A stretch of 64,000 nucleotides of DNA, from NCBI GenBank assembly GCA_910587095.1, contig CAJUMJ010000052.1, positions 62,001 through 126,000 on the forward strand, written 5' to 3'. Shown here in pieces: positions 53,534 to 61,050 of the stretch; within the stretch, counting starts at the first letter, position 1; each line of letters opens with the position of its first letter. Below the pieces are notes generated by a model. The model did no database searches, had not been told where the DNA came from, and saw only the letters and a program-made list of their open reading frames with translations. Origin of the DNA: an uncultured Lachnospiraceae bacterium (GTDB lineage: Bacteria > Bacillota > Clostridia > Lachnospirales > Lachnospiraceae). The position numbers and the translations under genes were made by a program.

Positions 53534-54562
53534 ATGAAGAAAAAATGGAAGACGATTCTGTCCGTGGGCGTTGTCTTGATCGGTTTTTGTATTGCGTTCG
53601 TATCGGTATCCCGGCTTTTTCAGCCAAAATATATGACCGATCTGGAGGAGGGCAGCTTTATCTCCCAGTACTACCGTGAAGCGGGAGGCCATGATGTCAT
53701 ATTTCTCGGGGATTGTGAGGTTTATGCAAACTATTCGCCGATGGAGCTTTACCGGGATTACGGAATAACCGCGTATATCAGGGGAACGCCCCAGCAACTA
53801 GTGTGGATGAGTTATTATGTCGCGGAGGAAACTTTCCGCTATGAGACGCCGCGCGTACTTGTGTTTAATGTAAACGCCATGCGCTACTCTGAGCCGGTAA
53901 GCGAGCCTTATAATCGTCTGACCATCGATCAGATGCGCTGGTCTTCCAGCAAGGCAGGGATTATTTTAGCTTCGGCCACGGAGGAGGAACGGTTTCTTTC
54001 CTATGTTTTTCCGATTCTTCGCTATCACTCCCGCTTTGACAAGCTGACGCGGGAGGATTTTTCCTATTTCTTTCGGGTGAAAGACAACACCTTTAACGGA
54101 TTTCAGCTTCATACGGAAGTTGTGCCGGCGGGACCGCTTCCGGCAAAAAGGATTCTGTCTGATTATCGGTTTGGGGATATCTGCTACGAATATTTGGACA
54201 GGCTTCGTCTTTTGTGCGAGGAAAACGGGACGAAGCTTGTCCTCGTCAAAGCGCCCAGTCTTTACCCCTACTGGTATGAGGAATACGACGGGCAGATCAG
54301 GGAATATGCCGCCCAATACGGACTCTCGTACTATAATTTCGCGGAGCAGACGGAGGAGATCGGTCTGGATTTTTCGGAAGATACCTACGACGGCGGTTAC
54401 CACCTGAATTTGTCGGGAGCAGTCAAACTGTCCCGATATTTCGGGAAGATTCTGGCTAAAGAACACGGTTTGCCGGATCATCGCCAGGATATTGAAATCG
54501 CGCCGGCCTATAATAAAAAATTGCAGGAGTACGACAAGATAGTTGAGGAAAGAACGAGGTAA
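53534..54562 (+). CDS. SGNH/DltD-like exported protein with Cys in place of the catalytic Ser
   Basis: A 342-residue protein with an N-terminal membrane anchor (about 4-27). The block I motif of SGNH hydrolases (GDS) reads FLGDCEVY here, with Cys61 at the nucleophile position. The C-terminal block V is DGGYHLN (Asp286, His290). The pairing with an MBOAT gene suggests it is the extracytoplasmic acyl-transfer partner, as AlgJ/AlgX or DltD are. GGAGG lies 6 bases before the ATG at 53534. A thiol nucleophile would be unusual, but the substitution may be normal for this subfamily. Confidence 0.8.
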   Translation: MKKKWKTILSVGVVLIGFCIAFVSVSRLFQPKYMTDLEEGSFISQYYREAGGHDVIFLGDCEVYANYSPMELYRDYGITAYIRGTPQQLVWMSYYVAEETFRYETPRVLVFNVNAMRYSEPVSEPYNRLTIDQMRWSSSKAGIILASATEEERFLSYVFPILRYHSRFDKLTREDFSYFFRVKDNTFNGFQLHTEVVPAGPLPAKRILSDYRFGDICYEYLDRLRLLCEENGTKLVLVKAPSLYPYWYEEYDGQIREYAAQYGLSYYNFAEQTEEIGLDFSEDTYDGGYHLNLSGAVKLSRYFGKILAKEHGLPDHRQDIEIAPAYNKKLQEYDKIVEERTR

Positions 54563-54568
54563 CATTTG

Positions 54569-55159
54569 ATGAGGAAGAGAAGCAAGACACTTTTTCTGTG
54601 CGGCATCGCCGTGGTGTTGACGGCCTGCGGCCAGAAAACGGCTCCAGCCGGAAACCTGGCAAAGGATATCAATATTGACGCCGACAGCTTAAAGAGCGCC
54701 GGGAAAAGCGGCGGTGAGAAAGGCGCGGATACAGAGGCGTCAGACAGGGAAAATCCCAAAGAGGAGGAAGGGGTATTCAGCTTTGTATACGAGGGGGCGA
54801 CACTGACTCCGGGAGAACTTGTGGATCTCTCTGCGCTGCCGAAGTATGCCGGCGTCGCCGAGGTTCCAAGCTGTGCTTTTGGCGGAAACGACAACGTGTA
54901 CAATTTTGAAACCTTTGAGCTGACAGCCTACCTGGACGGGGAAAAGGAACGTGTTTATTCCATCTATTTTTTGGATCCCAACCTGCCTACGACGGAAGGA
55001 TTGTGTCTCGGGGATACGGTGGATGATATGAAAGCTCTCTATGGGGATGCGTATGAGACAGAAGAGAATGTCTACACCTATACAAGAGGGGAGACGCTGC
55101 TGACGATTGTCACGAAGAATGATGTCGTGATCAGTATTGAATATTGTCTGGACAGATGA
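54569..55159 (+). CDS. Lipoprotein of unknown function
   Basis: A 196-residue lipoprotein with lipobox VLTAC (Cys near residue 20), a low-complexity charged linker and a beta-rich C-terminal domain (ELTAYLDGEKERVYSIYFLD, GDTVDDMKALYGDAYETE). The GDTxxDxxxxYG pattern recalls domains in lipoproteins that meter folding, but no function is clear. GAGG lies 9 bases before the ATG, 6 bases after the SGNH gene. It ends the surface-modification group. Confidence 0.78.
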   Translation: MRKRSKTLFLCGIAVVLTACGQKTAPAGNLAKDINIDADSLKSAGKSGGEKGADTEASDRENPKEEEGVFSFVYEGATLTPGELVDLSALPKYAGVAEVPSCAFGGNDNVYNFETFELTAYLDGEKERVYSIYFLDPNLPTTEGLCLGDTVDDMKALYGDAYETEENVYTYTRGETLLTIVTKNDVVISIEYCLDR

Positions 55160-55202
55160 CAATTTACATAAGCAGCAGGGAAGATATTCTTTCCATGCAT
55201 AA

Positions 55203-55244
55203 AACAGGGGCGCAAGCTGTATAAGACAGACTTACACCCCTGTT
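55203..55244. terminator. Bidirectional terminator hairpin
   Basis: AACAGGGG (55203-55210) pairs with CCCCTGTT (55237-55244); inside, AAG/CTT and CTGT/ACAG extend the stem. It lies between converging genes. Confidence 0.7.
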
Positions 55245-55275
55245 ATTGTGTCACAGACATAATCTTCCTGTTCTG

Positions 55276-55467
55276 TTATTCCTTGATTTCATCAATATCT
55301 GTGAGGTTTACACCTAACGAAGTTAATACAGCCTTCAGTGACCGGTAATCCTTTCTCAAACTGGCATATGTTTTAGTTGCGTTTTCTTCTTTGGCAATCA
55401 TCATATGGGCCTGCACTTTTTGAAATTCGTTTATATTTCTTTCAATAATTTCTCCATTACTGGGCAT
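55276..55467 (-). CDS. Small protein of unknown function
   Basis: A 63-residue, mostly helical, charged protein (IIERNINEFQKVQAHMMIAK, LGVNLTDIDEIKE). GGGAGGTGA lies 5 bases before its ATG. A CGTAAAG/CTTTACG inverted repeat (55530-55563) and a weak TAGACT-18-TATATT promoter lie upstream on its strand. No family is recognised. It is the first gene of the AT-rich block. Confidence 0.6.
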   Translation of the reverse strand: MPSNGEIIERNINEFQKVQAHMMIAKEENATKTYASLRKDYRSLKAVLTSLGVNLTDIDEIKE

Positions 55468-55598
55468 TGCGTCACCTCCCAACTATAAAAACAGATTATA
55501 AACCTACAATTAATATAGCATAAATAGGGCGTAAAGTCTATGTTCTGATTCATTCGCTTTACGGTAAATGGATTTAAGAAATTCGCTTGAATTTTATA

Positions 55599-55919
55599 TT
55601 ATATTTTTGTCTGTGTATCTAATAAGTCTCTTGCGGTTCTGATCAGGTAATCTTGAAGTGCAGGGGAAAGCTGATCAAAGATATCAAAAAATTCTCGTTG
55701 CTTTTTTTCATTTTCAAGAAACATTTTTCCGCTGCCGGTACGTAGCCAGGATTCGTTGACGCTGAACTGAGAGCAGATCGCTTTGACATTCTGCTCGGTG
55801 ACAGTGGCTCCGCTTTTTTCCATATAGCTTATGGCGTTTTGCTTCAAACCTATCTTTTGCGCAAATTCTTTTTGGCTGAGTTCAAGTGTTTTTCTCAATT
55901 CGCGGATTCGATCATTCAT
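55599..55919 (-). CDS. XRE family helix-turn-helix repressor
   Basis: A 106-residue regulator with an N-terminal HTH_3 domain (RIRELRKTLELSQKEFAQKI, GLKQNAISYMEKSG) and a helical tail (QLSPALQDYLIRTARDLL). GGAGG lies 7 bases before the ATG. Its promoter (TTGACA-17-TAATAT on the minus strand) overlaps one of two palindromic sites, and a divergent promoter overlaps the other, the arrangement of a phage-type self-controlling repressor. No phage genes are nearby. Confidence 0.87.
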   Translation of the reverse strand: MNDRIRELRKTLELSQKEFAQKIGLKQNAISYMEKSGATVTEQNVKAICSQFSVNESWLRTGSGKMFLENEKKQREFFDIFDQLSPALQDYLIRTARDLLDTQTKI

Positions 55920-55938
55920 TTTTTTACCTCCAAAAGCA

Positions 55939-55967
55939 ATATTATCAATGAATGATAAAAATGTCAA
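55939..55967 (-). promoter_or_regulatory. Promoter of the XRE repressor
   Basis: On the minus strand: TTGACA (55962-55967), 17-bp spacer, TAATAT (55939-55944). Confidence 0.75.
55943..55957. promoter_or_regulatory. Candidate XRE operator 1
   Basis: TATCA-ATGAA-TGATA, an inverted repeat inside the XRE promoter spacer and -10 box. The core ATCAATGA recurs in operator 2 at 55996. Confidence 0.55.
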
Positions 55968-55986
55968 GCGTAATATCAAAACACAA

Positions 55987-56015
55987 TTGACAAGTATCAA
56001 TGATTGATGTAACAT
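55987..56015 (+). promoter_or_regulatory. Divergent promoter for the 56.06-kb small gene
   Basis: TTGACA at 55987-55992, 17-bp spacer, TAACAT at 56010-56015. The spacer contains operator 2. Confidence 0.7.
55996..56008. promoter_or_regulatory. Candidate XRE operator 2
   Basis: Perfect palindrome ATCAAT-G-ATTGAT, inside the spacer of the plus-strand promoter. Confidence 0.6.
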
Positions 56016-56062
56016 TAAAACATAAAATCAATAAAGGATAGTGCAGAGGGAGGAATATATCA

Positions 56063-56233
56063 ATGGAAAGTAGGGACGCTGTTATGCAGGAAATTTTCAG
56101 TGAGCTCACAGAGAGAAATAAGGATATTATGATTTTGGTGGCGAAAAGCGTGAATATTGCCCAGGAGGATTCGAAAAGGCAGCATATTGAGTTTACAAAA
56201 AACGCTAAAATATCTGACTGTACGGACTCATAA
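56063..56233 (+). CDS. Small acidic protein divergent from the XRE repressor
   Basis: A 56-residue protein (starts MESRDAVMQEIFSELTERNK), with an AGGGAGGAA site before the ATG. It is helical and has no signal peptide. It lies 80 bases before the large surface-protein gene, with no terminator between them, so it may be the first gene of that transcript. I do not recognise a family. Control by the XRE repressor is inferred from the operators. Confidence 0.55.
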   Translation: MESRDAVMQEIFSELTERNKDIMILVAKSVNIAQEDSKRQHIEFTKNAKISDCTDS

Positions 56234-56312
56234 GGAGCATGAAAATCTCAGCAGGTTGTAATTACAAGAGATTGATCGAAACGACAAATTTAATGAATGG
56301 GAGGGTAAAGAT

Positions 56313-59300
56313 ATGATCAAAAAAAGGAAAGCACGACAAAAGAGAGCGCTGGCATTTCTTTTGTCTCTTTGTATGGCTTTTTGCGGATTTATCAGCGATG
56401 TTATGCCGGTGCAGGCGGCGGTAGCTTTTTATGCCAGTGATAAGGATTTAAAGCCATATCAATCGGAAATATCAAATTGGAGCAGCGGATGTCATGTATG
56501 TAGTGTGGCAATGTTACTTACAGCTATGGGAAAATCAGGTTCCACTCCATATGAGGTATGGAAAAATAATAATAGAAATGTAGGCATCGTTTGGGATAAT
56601 ATACATAAAAAATATGATGTACAAACAAAGCTCGAGTATTTTAGCGGAACCTCTGATGATAAATATAAAAAACTATATTCGCTCTGCCAGCAATATCCAT
56701 ATGGAATTGACGTCTATGCTCCTTATATAAATAGCAATGGAGTAAAGCAGTCACATTTTGTCTATGCGTTTATTGAAAATGGCACGCTTTATATTCATAA
56801 TCCGGGATATGCTTCCTGGTCATATCGTATTGTTGGTAAAAATGCGACACATTATGATGATTATAGCAATTTCGAGTCATATAGAATTTTTACTGATAAA
56901 GGCGGCGGTACTGTCACGCCACCTATGAGCGACACAGTTCCACCTGTAATATCTAATGTCCGGGTGGTAGAACCTTATAGAGGTGGATATAACGTAGAAT
57001 GTGATGTCACTGACAATGTGGGAGTTACAAAAGTTGAATTTCCCACATGGACAGTTAAAAATGGACAGGATGATCTGAAATGGCATATCGGATCTCCATG
57101 GAGGCAGAATGCGAATGGCAGCATTACTTACAAGGTAAATATAAATGTCTCTGATCATAACAATGAACAGGGGTATTACACAACGCATATTTACGCTTAT
57201 GACGCGGCGGGAAATTCCAGTTTTGCTGCTGTGTCACCGGATACGTGCGTTGATTGGATAAACCCGGTTATTTCGGATATAAAGATAACCGACCAGACAA
57301 ATACGGGATACACCGTACAGTGTCGGGTGACCGATAACGTAGGTGTATCAAGGGTTCGCTTTCCGACGTGGACCGAGAAAAACGGGCAGGACGATCTCTG
57401 GTGGGGAGAGGGGACAAAGAACGGTGACATTTATTCTTACCGAGTCAATATAAGTGATCACAATAACGAATATGGCATTTACCATAATCACATTTACGCT
57501 TATGACGTGGCAGGAAATGAAGTGTCTGTTGCGGCGCCTGACAGCGACATAAGCACAATAACGATAAAGGAGCAGCCGGAGGATTATACGGGAGAACCGG
57601 GTGAGAGCATTTTGTTCAAAGTGATCGCGACAGGATCAAATTTGGAGTATCAATGGCAGCGTAAAGATAAGAATGCCGGTAATTGGGTTGATATCTCGCC
57701 GGGGAGAAGTATACCAAAACTATGGATATCTGCGGGTGAGAAAGATGATCAATCGCAGTTTCGCTGTGTCATAACGGACGGCATAAATACTATATTTAGC
57801 AGGCCCGCAACGTTAACAGTGGTGAAACGGAAACGCTATACGGTCACCTTTGACTCGCAGGGCGGAACATCGGTGAACGACCTCAAGTATATTATCGAAA
57901 ATACCACCGTCAGTTCCCTGCCGAATCCGCCGGTTAAAAATCGCTTTGTATTTGTTGGATGGTATACAGAACCGGACGGCCAGGGCCGCGTGTTTGACGA
58001 GAATACGGTTGTCAGAGGAAATATGACGGTATATGCGTATTGGAACTTGCAGACCAACTCAGTCCCGGACGGTTTTTGGGTCAACGATATTCCGTCGCAG
58101 AATTATACCGGAAAGGCGATCAAACCGCGTATTGAGGTATATGACGGGGCAAAGCTGTTAAGAGAAAAGTTTGACTATACACTTAGTTATAAGAATAATA
58201 CGAAAGCCAATGACGCTTCAGATGTCAGAACCGCGCCGACTGTAGTGGTGAAGGGAAAAGGCAATTATGCGGGCGTCGAAAAGGTTACTTTTGCTATTTT
58301 ACCCAAAAATATTGATGATGAAGATGTCGTGATCAAGGATATTACAAAGTCATATAAAAATGCGATTCAAAAAGCCGTACCGGCCGCCGCCTGGAATGGC
58401 AGAAAACTGAAAAATAAGACGGATTTTGTTTTGAAGTATCCGGATACCGACAAAGATGCATACATGGCGGAGGGAACATATCAGATTGATGTGATCGGAA
58501 AAGGAAACTTTACGGGAAAGAAATCGATCTTGTTTACGATTGGAAATAAGAAGCAGATAAGCAAAGTAAGTGTAACAAAAATTCCCGACCAGTCATACAC
58601 CGGGAACGATATTCTGCCAGAGGTAGTTGCCAAAGACGGAAAAGTGTGGTTGGAGGAAAACAGAGATTATTTTCTCTCTTTTGAAAATACCCGCGAAATC
58701 GGCAAAGCGGCGGTGATCCTTAACGGGATGGGAGCTTACTGCGGAGAAAAACGAATTACCTTTCAAATTACGGGTATGGATATTAAGAAGGCAGCCGTTA
58801 AAAATATTCCGACATCCGTTGTGTATACAGGAGATAGCATTACCGCAAATCCTTATCTTGTCATTGAAAACGACGGGAATGAGATAAGACTTGAGGAGGA
58901 CAGAGACTACACGGTAAGTTATCAAAAAAACAATACTGTAGGCACGGCGACAATCGTTTTTAAAGGAATTAACAATTATTCCGGCACCTTGAAAAGGACA
59001 TTTAAAATTGCGCCTTACAATATCGAAGAGGACAGAAATCATCTCATAAAAATGGAGAATGGTATTGCGATAGTTTATGTGGCGGGTGGCAGTAAACCCA
59101 AAACGACAGTTTATTTTGGGGAGCAAATACTGACGGAGGGACGCGATTACACATTAAAATACAGCAACAATCAGGTAATCAGCAGTTTGGCTGACCCGGA
59201 AAAGCCGCCTGTTATGACTGTGTGCGGTAAGGGTAATTTTAGTGGGAGCGTGACAATGCCTTTTACCATAGTCCCGCAGAGCATGGAATCACTTGCAATT

Positions 59301-59840
59301 GAGACACAGGATAAGGTATATCAAAACACGGCGGGCAAGTACAAATCTGTCCCCAAAATAATGGATTTAAACGGAAAGGCATTAAAAGCGGGAAAAGATT
59401 ATGAGAGGGATATGCTGTATACCTATGCGGAGGACACCGTTTTGCCTGACGGGATCTTAAAGCCGGCAGGCAGTTCTATGGAGCCGACGGATGTTCTGCC
59501 AGCAGGTACGAAAATTTTGGTTACCGTGACGGGCAAAGGGAATTATACGGGGACAATCAGCGATGTGTACCGGATCACACAATCGGACATCCGAAGCGCG
59601 AGAGTGCAGATTTCCGGACAGACCTATACTGGAAGTGAAATTTGTCCGGGGAAAGCGGATATGGAAATAAAGATTGGAAAGACAGTACTTTCGGATACCG
59701 ATTATGAGATAGTCGGTTATACTAATAATGTCAAAAAAGGAACGGCTGCCGTTATCATTCGCGGAGCAGGGGACTATGGCGGAACAAAGAAGGCTACCTT
59801 TAAAATCAGTGCGAAAGGATTTAAGTGGTGGTGGAGATGA
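56313..59840 (+). CDS. Secreted multidomain surface protein: C39-like peptidase, GBS-Bsp-like and MBG-like repeats
   Basis: A 1175-residue exported protein. Residues 1-34 form a signal peptide ending near VQAA. Residues about 38-195 form a C39-like cysteine peptidase domain with Cys60 (SSGC), His148 (SHFVYAF) and Asn163 (HNPG). Two GBS-Bsp-like repeats follow (about 208-410; VTDNVGVTKVEFPTWT and VTDNVGVSRVRFPTWT), then an Ig-like domain, an InlB-type repeat (FVGWYTEPDGQG) near 550, and seven MBG-like repeats of 75-100 residues to the end (KGKGNYAG, NYTGKAIKP and similar). No sorting signal or anchor is seen; the protein ends in KWWWR. GGGAGGGTAAAG precedes the ATG. It overlaps the next gene by 16 bases. 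Confidence 0.85.
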   Translation: MIKKRKARQKRALAFLLSLCMAFCGFISDVMPVQAAVAFYASDKDLKPYQSEISNWSSGCHVCSVAMLLTAMGKSGSTPYEVWKNNNRNVGIVWDNIHKKYDVQTKLEYFSGTSDDKYKKLYSLCQQYPYGIDVYAPYINSNGVKQSHFVYAFIENGTLYIHNPGYASWSYRIVGKNATHYDDYSNFESYRIFTDKGGGTVTPPMSDTVPPVISNVRVVEPYRGGYNVECDVTDNVGVTKVEFPTWTVKNGQDDLKWHIGSPWRQNANGSITYKVNINVSDHNNEQGYYTTHIYAYDAAGNSSFAAVSPDTCVDWINPVISDIKITDQTNTGYTVQCRVTDNVGVSRVRFPTWTEKNGQDDLWWGEGTKNGDIYSYRVNISDHNNEYGIYHNHIYAYDVAGNEVSVAAPDSDISTITIKEQPEDYTGEPGESILFKVIATGSNLEYQWQRKDKNAGNWVDISPGRSIPKLWISAGEKDDQSQFRCVITDGINTIFSRPATLTVVKRKRYTVTFDSQGGTSVNDLKYIIENTTVSSLPNPPVKNRFVFVGWYTEPDGQGRVFDENTVVRGNMTVYAYWNLQTNSVPDGFWVNDIPSQNYTGKAIKPRIEVYDGAKLLREKFDYTLSYKNNTKANDASDVRTAPTVVVKGKGNYAGVEKVTFAILPKNIDDEDVVIKDITKSYKNAIQKAVPAAAWNGRKLKNKTDFVLKYPDTDKDAYMAEGTYQIDVIGKGNFTGKKSILFTIGNKKQISKVSVTKIPDQSYTGNDILPEVVAKDGKVWLEENRDYFLSFENTREIGKAAVILNGMGAYCGEKRITFQITGMDIKKAAVKNIPTSVVYTGDSITANPYLVIENDGNEIRLEEDRDYTVSYQKNNTVGTATIVFKGINNYSGTLKRTFKIAPYNIEEDRNHLIKMENGIAIVYVAGGSKPKTTVYFGEQILTEGRDYTLKYSNNQVISSLADPEKPPVMTVCGKGNFSGSVTMPFTIVPQSMESLAIETQDKVYQNTAGKYKSVPKIMDLNGKALKAGKDYERDMLYTYAEDTVLPDGILKPAGSSMEPTDVLPAGTKILVTVTGKGNYTGTISDVYRITQSDIRSARVQISGQTYTGSEICPGKADMEIKIGKTVLSDTDYEIVGYTNNVKKGTAAVIIRGAGDYGGTKKATFKISAKGFKWWWR

Positions 59841-60997
59841 ACATATATAAAAAGAAATGTTTATGTAAAATCATCATACTGACGCTATGCCTTTTCGGAT
59901 GCTCCGGAAACACTCCTGAAAGGGAAAAAGGTGATTTACAGATTTTGCCAGATACCCCGGATTTGGAACAATGCGAAGAACTATCGACGGCATTGGATAT
60001 GCTGACTGTTTATTGCGTGAAATACGATGAAACTATGCGGAATCCGGGGGAAGATTTTTGGGAAGGATTTAAGTCGGCTTTGATATGTAATAGCTGGTTT
60101 GGGCCTTTTTCCGATGATAACAATAAAGATAACATATGGGACAATGAACGAATAGCGGCGGCGGGATCGATAGTCACAGGCCGAGAGCTGACATGCACCT
60201 GTTTTCCGGAAGGGGTTGACACATCGCAGGCATATTCGCCTTATTTGGCCTGGGCTTCCAAGGTCAATGTACATACAAAGCCGATTGCAAAGGATCGGTT
60301 TGAGCTTTCCTATGACATGATGTGGGCACCGGTTTCCATGACGGCAATTGATGGGATGATCCGGGTATCCGCGATCGTTGAAGTAAATGAAGACAGCCCG
60401 TTAAATGGATACAGCATTTTAAAGCTGGACCATGAGGAAGTTTTTAGCTGTGTATACGAGGTGATCGGTGATTTTGATTATGACGTTTCAGCAGACAATG
60501 ATGTGATTGTTAAAAGTCTGTATCAGATGACTGACGGTATCCATACGACAAAGGATAGCGAAAATCTGAGCGAACTTCTTACACATGCCAGGAATAAGGA
60601 ATATACCTTTGCCGACATGAACGGAGACTCCAAAAATGAAATGATCATTCGGACAGACGGATATTGTACCGACTTCTTTTTCTACACGGATGAAGGTATT
60701 CTTTGGACGAAATTGCCGGTAGACCCAGGTGCCGAAATATGGTTTACGGAGGATTATCTGGTGGTAGTCAAAGATTCGCAGCCTACGGATGAAAGTTACA
60801 ACGTCTGTCAAATTGCCAGTGACGGAAACTTTGAACGGGTAATGATTATTGGAAAGGATCAGGAAGAAGACGGGACACGGTTTGTATACGTGACACAACA
60901 AGGGGAAAAAAGAGATATTACGGAAGAAGAGTATGCGTATCTGACAGAGTATCTGGAATCCAGAGAAATAACCATTGAGTGGGCGAAAATTTTGTAA
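59825..60997 (+). CDS. Lipoprotein of unknown function
   Basis: A 390-residue lipoprotein with lipobox LFGCS (Cys near residue 26). The mature protein has no clear family; the C-terminal part has a dockerin/EF-hand-like acidic phrase (FADMNGDSKNEMIIRTDG). The GTG at 59825 has AAAGGA 6 bases upstream and overlaps the preceding gene; ATG at 59837 is the alternative. It is probably translationally coupled to the big surface protein. The next gene begins 53 bases after its stop. Confidence 0.75.
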   Translation: MVVEMNIYKKKCLCKIIILTLCLFGCSGNTPEREKGDLQILPDTPDLEQCEELSTALDMLTVYCVKYDETMRNPGEDFWEGFKSALICNSWFGPFSDDNNKDNIWDNERIAAAGSIVTGRELTCTCFPEGVDTSQAYSPYLAWASKVNVHTKPIAKDRFELSYDMMWAPVSMTAIDGMIRVSAIVEVNEDSPLNGYSILKLDHEEVFSCVYEVIGDFDYDVSADNDVIVKSLYQMTDGIHTTKDSENLSELLTHARNKEYTFADMNGDSKNEMIIRTDGYCTDFFFYTDEGILWTKLPVDPGAEIWFTEDYLVVVKDSQPTDESYNVCQIASDGNFERVMIIGKDQEEDGTRFVYVTQQGEKRDITEEEYAYLTEYLESREITIEWAKIL

Positions 60998-61050
60998 AAT
61001 GTGAGGTGGTGATTAAACCGCAAACCAAACAGGAGAAAGGGGGAAATGAG

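Noticed and set aside
55599..56233. Prophage immunity region
   Set aside because: The repressor layout is phage-like, but there is no integrase, structural or lysis gene in the following 8 kb.
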